Positions 44,863 through 57,050 of a stretch of 64,000 bases of DNA are shown here, piece after piece. The DNA is from Helicoverpa zea (Eukaryota; Arthropoda; Insecta; Lepidoptera; Noctuidae): NCBI RefSeq assembly GCF_022581195.2, contig NC_061471.1, forward strand, positions 1,922,001 to 1,986,000, read 5' to 3'. The number at the start of each line of letters is the position of its first letter. Within the stretch, counting starts at the first letter, position 1. Under the pieces are notes generated by a model, which made no database searches, was not told where the DNA came from, and saw only the letters and a program-made list of their open reading frames with translations. The translations under genes and the position numbers were made by a program.

Positions 44863-45765
44863 TAATAAATTCACCAGTATCCAGTTTTGTTTGGGCCAAT
44901 GCGGTTTTGTTAAAGTATTAAAAAAGGGTTTAATAGTTTTTTTAAAATTGACGTATTTAAAAAAAAAAAAAAAAACATATTTTCATATTAAGGTGAATAC
45001 TTTTTAATGCGTAAAAAAATTGGAAATAGGATTACATTGGAATTTTAATCAACTTTCAGAGTTAAACAAGGAAAAAAATATATATTTAAGGTACCTATAT
45101 TATAACCGCGAATGACTAGATCACGGCTCATATCAAATGATAAATTAGGTAAAACAACAAAAACAATCTTATTTAAATAACTAATCGAAGTATTTACCTT
45201 AATAACTAATTCCTGGTAGAACTATAATAATTTCACCTGGCAATATTAACAAATCAGGGATCTTCGTAGCAGCGTAGTACCGTAGTGTCGTAGCACCGTA
45301 GCGGCGTAGCAAAATCAAAATAAATTAACATCATGCGACAAACTCTTTGGCGTTTTATTAAATCATAATCAAAGTGAACTGGGGAGGTCTTTTATAATCA
45401 ATTTTGACAGTCAAAAATTAATTAAGTGGTATTGGATTAAAACGTTGTTTATGTTGAGTGGTTTTATGATAGGCAGTAATTAAGAAAAAAGTTTATTTAC
45501 ATGCGTACGAGTATATAAAAATCATTTTTTTTTTTCAGAATATATATTTGCTTAAATATGTTTCATAGGAAACTGCAAACTACTTATTGATAACTTGAAC
45601 TTTAAAAATAATCGCAAGTAATCCAGATACACTTGGAAAATAAAACATAAATCCTGCATATTTCATTCATACTTATTTTTTTATATAAAAGCTTTTATAT
45701 TAGGAATATAGTTTAATCACATTTTTAACGCCTTCAAACCACAATAAAACTTAACATTAAATAAA

Positions 45766-46146
45766 AAAAAATCGGTAAAAAAACTTTTAAGTTAAACGGT
45801 TTTATCTTATGTGCACTGAAAATTAACTATTGCTGTAGTACTTTCTTCTAGAGGTATAATAGGTGTGGATTGCATCGACTTACTATAATCGTAACTGGAG
45901 ATTTTGACAATCAATAATCAGCCGTAGCGGCTTCACCAGCGAACGCCGAGCTCATGATCTACCAAAGTATAAAGATATGCTTTGCCATAGGTAGGATTTC
46001 ACAGGGGCCCCACGTTTTTATTTTAGTTTAATATGACCGGGACCACCTACGTAGGTTGACAGGTAAGTAACTATTTTTTTATTTTCTAGTTTTCAGTGCA
46101 CATAAGATAAAACCGTTTAACTTAAAAGTTTTTTTACCGATTTTTT
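45766..46146. mobile_element. 381-bp element with 57-bp inverted repeats
   Basis: The arms 45,766-45,822 and 46,090-46,146 are inverted copies (aatcggtaaaaaaactttta; ttatgtgcactgaaaa). There is no coding content. Confidence 0.82.
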
Positions 46147-46289
46147 ATTTTCTAGTTTTTAGTATTTAATGAAAATGCGTACCGAATATTCCTCATTCTA
46201 TCTAATTCATTTAGTGTATCATTATTACACGGTCTCTTACCTGACAATTTATTACAATCTAATTCCTCAATACATAGCCCTTCCAGATA

Positions 46290-46450
46290 CTTTTTTTTTT
46301 AACAACCCCAAAAATCATCACATGACCTCTCCTGCTGTGGGTCAGCAGCGGTGAGGGAGTGTCAGACTCTTGACTAGAAACCGTTTTGTTCCTTCGTAGG
46401 CCTTTTATGTACCAGGGCCGCGGTAACTCTTTCGAACAATCTCGCGCCCA
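46290..46450. repeat. Copy of the 'tcaaaaatcatcaaatgacc' repeat next to the satellite array
   Basis: It matches 2,900-3,085 ('tcctgctgtgggtcagcagc', 'ggccgcggtaactctttcg'). The tandem array begins about 40 bp further on. Confidence 0.75.
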
Positions 46451-46489
46451 GGCAGGCCTTGGCCCTGTTGGGCCCCGCTGGAGTTACTG

Positions 46490-47400
46490 ACAGTTTTCTA
46501 CTTGTGAAGCCCTTTCATTTGATACCCGTATTGGTGGGATTGATAAAAAATTGTTATCAGCCATTTGGAAGCGGCGGCCATCTTAGATTTCAATTTTGCA
46601 TAGTAAATTGTATTCTACTTGTTGAGACCTTTCATTTGATACCCATGTTGATGGGATTGATAAAACCTACGTTATCCGCCATTTTATAGCGGCCGACATC
46701 TTGGATTTAATTTTTTATAGTATATTGTATTCTGTTTGTTGAGCCCTTTCATTTGATACCCATATTGATGGGATTGATAAAACCTACGTTATCCGCCATC
46801 TTAGATTTCAATTTTGCATAGTAAATTGTATTCTACTTGTTGAGACCTTTCATTTGATACCCATGTTGATGGGATTTATAAAACTTAAGTTATCCGCCAT
46901 TTTGTAGAGGCCGCCATCTTGGATTTTAATTTTATATGGTACATTGTATTCTACTGGTTGAGAACTTTCATTTGATACCCATATTGATGGGATTGATAAA
47001 ACCTACGTTATCCGCCATTTTGTAGCGGCCGCCATCTTGGATTTCATTTTTTATAGTAAATTGTATTCTACTTGTTGAGTCCTTTCATTTGATACCCATG
47101 TTGATGGGATTTATAAAACCTAAGTTATCCGCCATTTTGTAGAGGCCGCCATCTTGGATTTTAATTTTATATAGTACATTGTATTCTACTGGTTGAGAAC
47201 TTTCATTTGATACCCATATTGATGGGATTGATAAAACCTACGTTATCCGCCATTTTGTAGCGGCCGCCATCTTGGATTTCAATTTTTTATAGTATATTGT
47301 ATTCTGCTTGTTGAGCCCTTTCATTTGATACCCATATTGATGGGATTGATAAAATCTACGTTATCCGCCATTTTGTGTCGGCGGCCATATTGGATTTACA
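46490..47400. repeat. Satellite-like array, 8 units of about 117 bp
   Basis: The anchor 'tttgatacccat' recurs at 46,521, 46,638, 46,755, 46,856, 46,974, 47,091, 47,209 and 47,327, giving spacings of 117-118 bp and one shortened unit of 101. Each unit also has 'ttatccgccatttt', 'ggccgccatcttgg' and 'attgtattct'. It is non-coding. Confidence 0.95.
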
Positions 47401-47870
47401 ATGTTATTGATATTACTATATTGTATTGTCATCGGAATTAAAGGTGTATACAAAATTTCAGATTAATCGGTTGACAGGAAGAGGGTGAAATTTGAATTAC
47501 TAAATTTGACCCAAGAATAAATAAAACAAACGGGGTAAGCTAAATAAAACCGTTTAATAAACATACCATTCAACTTTAATATTAAACCTTTTAATATATA
47601 ATTTAATTACAGCACCCTCTCCTGTTATTAATAAGAATTTAATTAGGCGAAGTCACAACCCTTGTTAAGATATAATTACGAAGGCAGGTGATACGATAAA
47701 ATGTGACTTGATTTCCCTCGTGCGTTCTACTTTAAGCATTTTCATAATAGAATTAAAATTTAATATTGGTATAAACAATCTTGAAGGTTGGGAAATCTTG
47801 GGAATATTTTTTTGTCTAATCTTGAGTGACATTGTCGATTTGAAGGTCGCTACGGGCCGTCGGAAGATAG

Positions 47871-47925
47871 ACAACCAGTGTTTTCAAGGGGTATCATGTT
47901 GATACCCCTTGAAAACACTGGTTGT
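47871..47925. repeat. Perfect 26-bp hairpin with 3-nt loop
   Basis: The arm acaaccagtgttttcaag plus ggtatca is followed by tgt and its exact complement. It has a single central loop and no unpaired bases. Confidence 0.9.
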
Positions 47926-50137
47926 AAGGGTAACTTGAGTAGGATAAAAAACAGTCACTTCAATAATTCATGTTAAACAGCTGTATTCGTTTAGACTGGC
48001 CACTGACCCTAACATAGTTTTGAAAAAACCTATGTGATTATAAACTACACTATTTGAGTCTGTTATAGATATACAAAACTAACTGATCCTAGGCAAGGAT
48101 ACAAAATAGTTTTATCTCGTTCGATAGATTAGGTAAACGTTAACGAAAACAGTTTGTTAAGACTGTTGTTGATTTTGGTTGCTGTCTATAACTTAAAAAA
48201 AATCTTCTTCCAGAATATCAGCCCCAATCAACCAATCCTAACACTAATCCGAAAATAAACCAATTAATAATCCACTTCACACAATAACGATAACAATAGA
48301 ATTGAAAATTAAATTAAATAACGCGACAATTGGTCCCTTATCGAGGGCCTGTCCCTTTCAAAAACCTTCCATTACTGAACTGTCATTGGCACAAAGATAT
48401 GTATTGGTACTCAACCTTTTTCCTGATTGTCACCCTGCATCTGAAATTATTGACGTAATTGTTGAGTATTGATTTTATTGAGTTCTTTGAGGGTAGAGTC
48501 AGAAATGTTGAGTGGCTAGCTGATGGTGGTGATTTTCGTCTATATTTTTAGAGTTGAAGCTAAACTACGATTTAGGTAGTTGAAAATTTTAGTGCCTAGG
48601 TTTCAGTCTGTATAAAGAAAATACCATTATTGAGTCGGAAGAACACTTTACAAAGATAAATGAATAAATGACAAATATGTAAATGAATGACATATTTACT
48701 AAAAATAGAAAAGGTTGAAAAATCAAAACTAATTATACCATTATTAGAGTTGGTTCATCCGTAAGATTTTTAGCTGCAAGAGCAAGTGTCAGTTACGCTG
48801 TTTTTTTGTAATTTACAATAGGTGTTTGCAAGTCTCATCTCTCATCAAAAGTAATCATGTCTGAGTAAAATTGTATGCTAGTAAAATACATCTTGTTATT
48901 TCAAAATTTTGAATCACAAAATCAGCTACACTGAGTATCTCTCCCCTTTAAAAATTGGTTTTAAAATGGAAAAAAATAGCAGCAGTTTCAAAAATCTCCC
49001 TAATTTCTTATCTGTAATAGTATTTCTTAGACAACATTAAACAATGTTTGCCCTCGGTGTCGCTTCCTGAACCAGATTACATGGGGTAGCAGATTAAAAA
49101 GTATACAGCCCACCCCTTGTGCATGGGGTTGTTCCGTTTGAGGAAGTCAAGTATTCGTGTAAGATTTTTTAGGATATTTTTATTCTACAGAAAATACACT
49201 AAATTGATTGCACATATTTACAAAATAGTTTAGTTAGCTCCACTGTCCATTTAAATTAAAATTTCGTACTTTCCATTTCTTTTATTCTATTCCTTTGTAC
49301 TGCATTAAATATTTATTTACATATTTACAACACATATAAAAAAACTATCCTAGTAAAAAAAAAAAACTTTATAACTAAAACGCGTCAAAAAATGTATCCC
49401 CATCGCTTTCGTTTTCTTACAGCAAATACCATATATCTAACCACATCCACAGATAGCAGAAAAAAATTGGACAAGGGCAAAATCATCCTTCTACCTTTGC
49501 CCAAATTTTTGTCTCCTACCTTTCTCCATTTAACATCATCTCACAACTAACAGTCTTTTCAACCAACAATCTTCCACATAATCCATTCCTAACTTAACCA
49601 AATGAAACCCAAAATATAGAGCCCCAACAAGAACACACCATCTCAAGGGGGCGATTCGATCGAAGGTGCCAGGGTATTTTAATAAACGGAAAACTGATTT
49701 ATAGCTATGAAATAGGAATTTTCCGGCTTCACAAAGCTATGTTGTGGTGATATTGATAATTGCACAGTCATTCGCGCCAAGGGGGAGAGCGAGCGAAGAT
49801 TTTTTTCTTCCAAAAGATTTATGGAAGCAACGACGAGGTTTTTTAAAAGAATTTCTTGTAGATATAGCGTGACTTATTGGTATCTGATTTTTGTGAACTT
49901 TCGTGTATAGGTTGTCGTTGGATTTTGGTATTGATGGAATCCGTGGATGGAATAGGTATAATGAACGCAAAGGGGTGAAACTTAGTTATGGTTTAAATTT
50001 TTTGAAAATAGTTAAATAAATAGTCGTTAAGGAAAACTGTGAAGCTGAAATAGGACAAAGCATTCTACATAGATTTTTATGTTTGTATATTATATAGCCT
50101 TCTTGATATCATTACAATAACCTGACAGCACTTCCAT

Positions 50138-50521
50138 CCATCCTCCGAGCCTTTTTCCAACTATGTTGGGGTCGGCTTCCAGTCTAACCGGATTCAGCTG
50201 AGTACCAGTGCTTTATAAATAGCGACTGCCTATCTGACCTCCTCAACCCAGTTACCCGGGCAACCCGATACCCCTTGGTTAGACTGGTGTCAGACTTACT
50301 GGCTTCTGACTACCCGTAACGACTGCCAAGGATGTTCAATGACAGCCGGGACCTGCAGTTTAACGTGCCATCCGAAACACAGTCATTGGTGTCTAAGATA
50401 TACTTAGAAAGTACATACAAACTTAGAAAAGTTGCATTGGTACTTGCCTGACCTGCAATCGAACCCGCGCCCTCATACTCGAGAGGTTGGTTCTTTGCCC
50501 ACTAGGCCACCACGACTTTTT
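50138..50521 (-). repeat. SINE family 1, full length
   Basis: Nearly identical to the copy at 35,936-36,333, including the tRNA-like head at the right end. Very low divergence suggests recent activity. Confidence 0.88.
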
Positions 50522-52143
50522 TGACAACACTTCCTAATAACATATATGTTATTCTAATGTATGAGCTATTTTATAGCCAAGTTCTAATATAATCTGTTCT
50601 GCAATTTTTAAGGAAAGCTTAACAAAACATCTACAGATCCAGTCTTTGACGTTAATAGGTAGACAATTGCCGGTACCATGTATGATTGTTGCTTGATTCT
50701 TATGAATAGAGATGAATATTTTATCTAAAATGTCTTATTCTAGCTTCTCTTTACCACACAACGGATCAAAACAGTTTCAAAATTACCTCCCGATTTCCAT
50801 CTTATCACATTCCTATTCCCAATCCATCGGCGGTTTGTATATGAGATTTACTCGTAGCATAACTGCGTAATTTGTCGGTCTATCCGTCTGTTGCCGATAT
50901 GGATAGTTATGTCGCCGGGTGAACGCGTTCGAACTCAGTTTGCATAGCGATACGGCACTGGAATGCTAGCAAGACTGGGGGTTACAGGGTGTTTTGGATT
51001 GGTGTTGGGTTATTTTTGGTTTTCTGTTGCATTTTTGGAAATATTGTAACGTTGTACGTTATATTTTGAATATTTAAAAATACTAGACTTGCTATATCTC
51101 AGCCGCGCGCCGCGAGCCGTGCGCCGTTGACGGGTGACGGAAACCGGTTCGGCGAACTATCCCTCCTATGAGGCGACGCGAGCAGAGCCGGCGGGCAATC
51201 GCGAGACTGGACTAGCACGACACCGCGAGCCGATACAGTACTGGTCTATGTTGGTTTTTAACTCGCTGGTATATCGCATTTAATTTTATCCTAAATTAAC
51301 TATTTTGCTTTTAAAATCACTATTAGAATCAGTGTATACCCCAGATCGGGGTTCAAGTACCAGACTACCTCCAGTGCACCTACCGTAGTGCACCTACCTA
51401 AAGTGCGCCTATCTACGTGCTGTGTCTACCTACGTGCCTGTGCCTACCTACGTGCCTGTGCCTACCTGCGTGCCGCGCCTATCTACGTGTCCTGCATCTA
51501 CCTACGCGTCCGGCATCTACTAGCGCGCTGCACACCTACCCCGCCTGACCGCTGCCGAGCTGCCTGACTATACAGGATAGTGGTGTTTCTATAGCGGGCT
51601 GGAACTTAACGCGTGCTCGATATTTCTAAACTCACCCCCGGCTCTGCCGATATCTTTTTATAGAATATAGACTTGTATATCATTTACTAAATTTCTTCTT
51701 TTATTTCACCTACTATACTACCTACCACTAATCCAAACGTTACAGTGGCGCCCAATAAAGGTAGAATATATCGAGCCGTGTTTAGTTCTTGTTTGCTAAG
51801 CATTTTGTAGTTGTCCTGGTGTTGGTTGTCTGTCAGTTGTGTTGAATTTAATCACAGCCTACCAAATGTGAATCTACCCACATCTTTTTAATAAATTTTT
51901 TTCTCTCTAATATTTAAATTTAACCGTCCAATTTTTACTTGACCTACCGTCAATATTTTTCTACCCCCAAATTTTATTTTTTTTCTTCACATTTAAATTC
52001 AAAGTTTACATACCTTAAATATATTTTCACATATGGTTAGACTGACCACAAACGTGCTGATTTTGCATCCGAATTGTTTTGTCTTTATTATTTTTGTCTT
52101 TATTTTGCAACACACTCCTTCTCTGCGGTTTTAATTTTTATCA

Positions 52144-52292
52144 TGTCTTACCCTATTAAGTTTTTATCGCTACAAAAAGCTGAACTAGACTATGAAGTTA
52201 CTGTTCGTGATGGTACTGGGGGAGATTCGGTTAGCGAACTTCAGAAACAGATGGTTAAATTATCTTCTATAGTACAAATAACAAACTTATAA
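52144..52292 (+). CDS. Gag-like N-terminal remnant in the LTR element
   Basis: The frame MSYPIKFLSLQKAELDYEVT continues with SVSELQKQMVKLSSIVQ and stops after 49 residues. The 'LQKAELDYEV...ELxKQ' pattern resembles the start of Gag in insect LTR elements. It may be retained because it overlaps packaging or dimerisation signals, which is inference. Confidence 0.55.
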
Positions 52293-52679
52293 TTTTTAAT
52301 CATATCTATTGCAAACATTAAAATCACTACACTAAACCTAAAATTACTTCTAATAGAACCCTACAAGAAAGTCACAATTTATACTTTAATGAAATGGTAC
52401 ATAAAGTATTTTAAACTATTAAATTAATTAACTATAAAGAATAACTTAAACTAATTTTATCAGAATGTTACTACGGCTAGGTAAAATAATTAAAATTGCT
52501 AATACTTAAACTTCGTTGATTATGGCTAAATATATTTAATTTTCAACAAATTTTAAAAAATCAACTAAAACTAAATGCACTACATGTAACTAAAACAAAT
52601 ACATAATATAAACTAAAAACTAAACTAAATAATGTAAAGTACCCACTTACTACTACTACCCATAACTATTCCTTTTCTA

Positions 52680-52870
52680 TTTTTCACCTATTGGTCTACC
52701 CCAATAGTTTATGTGATGATGGTCTACCCCATACATCGTATTCCTACCATATTAAATATATTATGACTATCGGCCCTACACCGATGGTTATAAACGAAAC
52801 TTGATCGTGGTTCTACCCCATAGATCCCTTCTGTATGCTAAAGGCCCTACACCTTTGGTATTCTTCGGAG
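52680..52870. repeat. Degenerate 'ctacccca' repeats inside the LTR element
   Basis: Several imperfect units (ggtctaccccaatag, ggtctaccccatacatcg, ctaccccatagatcc, ggccctacaccgatgg, ggccctacacctttgg). There is no coding potential. Confidence 0.6.
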
Positions 52871-55800
52871 CGGTGCAACTCCTTAAATAAGCCTTGGCAA
52901 GAGCGGTTGATTACTCTATAAGTAAGCCTTAATCACAAACTTAACTTATGTATTTATCCTTTCTAATATTCAATCTATCAATTAATAGTTATGTGTAGTT
53001 AGTAATCGCTCGGTTTCAGCCTTATCCTCTTCCAGCCATGACTGAACTGGGTGAGTGTTCTGTGCACTACAGGCAGAATACTCAGGTCGAAAGGACGCTC
53101 ACGCACAGATGTCTAGTGTGATGTCGGCTATTTAATGTAAGGAAGAATGGAAGGTGAGGGATGTTTACATTATGAATGAAGACGAATGAAAGAGAAACTC
53201 AGATCAGTTGTTAGCAAGAGCGAAAGCAGCGGACTTTTCCTAGGAAAAATCCTACGCTAAAAAGGGGGGTACTGTAACGTTGTACGTTATATTTTGAATA
53301 TTTAAAAATACTAGACTTGCTATATCTCAGCCGCGCGCCGCGAGCCGTGCGCCGTTGACGGGTGACGGAAACCGGTTCGGCGAACTATCCCTCCTATGAG
53401 GCGACGCGAGCAGAGCCGGCGGGCAATCGCGAGACTGGACTAGCACGACACCGCGAGCCGATACAGTACTGGTCTATGTTGGTTTTTAACTCGCTGGTAT
53501 ATCGCATTTAATTTTATCCTAAATTAACTATTTTGCTTTTAAAATCACTATTAGAATCAGTGTATACCCCAGATCGGGGTTCAAGTACCAGACTACCTCC
53601 AGTGCACCTACCGTAGTGCACCTACCTAAAGTGCGCCTATCTACGTGCTGTGTCTACCTACGTGCCTGTGCCTACCTACGTGCCTGTGCCTACCTGCGTG
53701 CCGCGCCTATCTACGTGTCCTGCATCTACCTACGCGTCCGGCATCTACTAGCGCGCTGCACACCTACCCCGCCTGACCGCTGCCGAGCTGCCTGACTATA
53801 CAGGATAGTGGTGTTTCTATAGCGGGCTGGAACTTAACGCGTGCTCGATATTTCTAAACTCACCCCCGGCTCTGCCGATATCTTTTTATAGAATATAGAC
53901 TTGTATATCATTTACTAAATTTCTTCTTTTATTTCACCTACTATACTACCTACCACTAATCTAAACGTTACGTTATAAGTCAGGGTTGGCTTCTATTGTC
54001 ACTGGTTGCAGTATAAAACAGACTTTTATATAAGGAGACTGAAATCTGATCTCCACAACCCAGTTGCCTGGACAAGACTCAATAATTTAGTAATACAGTC
54101 ATCATACACCTATATTTTCCATTTTTCTCTTATTCCCAATCTATCGGCGGTTTGTATAGCAAGCCAGGAGATTTACTCGTAGCATAACTGCGTAATTTGT
54201 CGGTCTATCCGTCTGTAGCCGATAATCGGCTAGGAGGACATCATCATCATATTTTTTTTTTCTATTATTCCTAATACATCAGTGGTTTGAGTAGGTATTT
54301 ACTCGTAGCATAACTGCGTAATTTGTCGGTCTATCCGTCTGTTGGCGGTGTGGATAGTTATGTCGCCGGGTGAACGCGTTCGAACTCAGTTTGCATAGCG
54401 ATACGGCACTGGAATGCTAGCAAGACTGGGGGTTACAGGGTGTTTGCGAATGATGCTGGATTATTTTTGGATGTTAGTGGAGTTGGTACTGGATTTTGTT
54501 ATAAATTTCAAGATAAAGGTAGGCTTCCAGTGTTAACGGCAGTAGCTGAAAACCAAAGTTCTACATTAATTAAATACCTACCTCCGACCTTCACCGCCCA
54601 ATTGCCTGGATAAGACTCAAACAATTTTTTCATACATACTCATCATAATGGTTATTTATATAAAAACTTCAAAATCATAAATAACAAGAATTATTTATCT
54701 TAGATAACTGCATTGACAAATCCAGGGTGTAGGATGGTTTGTCTACAATATATTAATTATATGTACATTTCATTTGCAATAATTTCAACAGCTTACCTCT
54801 AGACACTGTGAGTCTGTATAATGCGCACAATAATGATTTTTGATTTTTTTTTTACGTTACTTATCCACGTATGAGCACATGGACGCCATTATGAGCACAT
54901 TATAAAGACTCACACTGTATACAGGGAGGTCAGTCTATCGGCGTGACCGCGAATGTCAACATGTCACACGGACTGCGGCTAGACGGCATTCATTCTCATT
55001 CCCTGCCGTGCACACCAATAATAGCATATTTCAGTTTTTTTTGCGTTTTTTTCTATATGTGTTTTCTCTTTCTCGTGGTTTTGATGGAAATGTTAAACAT
55101 GTTAGGTAGCTAATGTAAGTTTTAGAAGGTAATAAATAATTTAATAATTTAGGTATAACCTTTTATTTTTGTCTGTTTGGATAAAATCCATACTTAAACA
55201 ATGTAGTAAATATTGTTATGGTTCCAACCAAAACAGGTGCTCGGATTTATATTATTGTATTTTAAAATTAAATTGTGTAAAACTTTTTTTTTATAAACAG
55301 ATTATGTAAAAATACTCTCAATATTTCACAAAAAGACACAATAATAATAATAGTATTTATTAAGACAAAATAATAATATTTATTTTTATATAAACAATTA
55401 AACTAAAAATAGTCTTTTCTCAAAAACACCACCCTGTACCTCGTGGAAGTACGTCAGTATTGAATGTCGAGCAACGCAGCCACGGATGACAGGATGCCGC
55501 AAACCGATCGCTCTGAATGACGTCTTCTTGCACTTAATTAAGTGACGTACCTACCACTAGATACTATTGAACAGCCTGTATACAGATTGGTTTTGGTTGC
55601 GGAACATTTTGAGATAGAAATCTTATATTATTTTTAGTGATGCTGTGTACATGACTCGATTTCCTATAATTAGGTGACTCCTGTAAATACCAAATGGCAA
55701 TGGGTCTTTCAGTCGTCATCATCCTCCGGGCCATTGACATATATTCTAACGATAGACAAGAACATCCATACAAATAATGTACCCGCTTATGTCGCCTGTT

Positions 55801-56639
55801 GACATCTTGTTGACGTATTGTGACATGTAGTCATCCTCATTGATGTGAATTGCAGAAGTGACATAATATTTTCGCTCGTATTTTGCCTACACTCTTCATT
55901 ACTCAAAAAGTTTATTTATATCTAAGTGAATTCAAAATCATGTAATATATTAAAACCAGGAACTTATTGTTAAGAATCTTTGAATATTAATTACGATGTT
56001 TTTTTTCTTAAAACTAATAAATCTTAGACATGAAATGCACTTCGAGTGTGATGCATGTTTGTTATTGGATGAAATGAATGGATATCGATGTTTATGAGAG
56101 GTATGGCTTATATGTCAGAACTACATATGTAGTCTTTAAGAATGTGGGGAAGCCCGCACCGGGATAAAATATAGCCTATGTTTTTACATTAGCGAAATAC
56201 ATACGACGTCATATTATTTTCTTGAAAGTAAGAACCATGACAAAATAAAGCCTGTTTTCATTGATATTTTACCTACTACCAGTTTTATGGCACATCTGTT
56301 TCTGCATGATTTGCATAATCTATTTTTAAGATGGCGGGAACAACAAATTAATGTATATTTGTAAAATTGAATTATAAATTGAATTGAAAAGTGTGATATA
56401 CGATCGTTGTAATTGCATGAACAGCGTGTAATTTTACTAACTTGACTATCGAATAGTTAATATATGTAAGTTTATACCTTAATATGTTTTTTCTATTTTA
56501 CAATTGTCGTTTCATAGACATCCATCTGACGCAAGTGTCAAAATCGATCTGATTTGCTATGCACAGTGTGCAGTGCATTTCAGTGTGGTAAGCTTTTTGT
56601 TCGGAACGTTCTATCTAGTACGTAGTACATATATATCGA

Positions 56640-57050
56640 TGCTCCGGGCCTTTTTCCAAACTATGTTGGGGTCGGCTTCGAGTCTAACCGGATGCAGCTG
56701 AGTACCACTGCTTTACAAGGAGCGACTGCCCTATCTGACTCTCTCAACCCGGGCAACCCAATACCCCTTGGTTAGACTGGTCGTTCCGTCGTAAGGTTAA
56801 GCAAAAATTAGTGCGGTCGTTCCCAGGATGGATGGTCAACTTGACCTGAAGAGTTCCTGCGCATTTCAAAAGGAAAGTTAAATTGCCCTGCGGTTATTAT
56901 TTGAACATCTTTAGATTTCGTTATGGGTACACGTCAGATTAGGTATCTTACAATCAGTCTTACTAAGTCCATCGCTCCATGAAAACACCTACTCCGATGC
57001 ATCGGATTGAAGTCGACCTCAACATAGTTGAGAAAAGTCTTAGCCGATGA
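56640..57050. repeat. Two SINE family-1 fragments
   Basis: A - strand piece lies at about 56,640-56,790 ('tatgttggggtcggcttcg', 'gactggtcg') and a + strand 3' piece at about 56,975-57,050 ('ctccgatgcatcggattgaa', 'gatgatgaa'). Confidence 0.7.

Larger units (their letters stand above)
51045..53971 (+). mobile_element. Young non-autonomous LTR retroelement
   Basis: Two direct repeats of about 700 bp (51,045-51,744 and 53,273-53,971) start TGTAACG. The left one ends CGTTACA. I find only one internal difference (tccaaac versus tctaaac near the end). TGGCGCCCAATAAAGG, a primer-binding-type site, begins one base after the left LTR, and a purine tract (aaaaaggggggt) precedes the right LTR. The 1.5-kb interior has no protease, reverse transcriptase or integrase. 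The right LTR lacks the terminal A, and no clear 4-6 bp target duplication is visible. Confidence 0.92.
50808..54445. repeat. Duplicated non-coding block split by an LTR element
   Basis: A block of about 145 bp ('actcgtagcataactgcg' to 'actgggggttacagggtg') is present at about 50,849-50,993 and 54,299-54,444. The beginning of the same unit also occurs at about 54,128-54,223, where it is joined to a SINE family-2 tail. Flanks of the copies are diverged while the block is nearly identical. There is no open frame. Confidence 0.85.

Noticed and set aside
46490..47400. Possible CRISPR-like or coding repeat array
   Set aside because: The units are contiguous 117-bp tandem copies without spacers and without a conserved open frame, in a eukaryotic genome.
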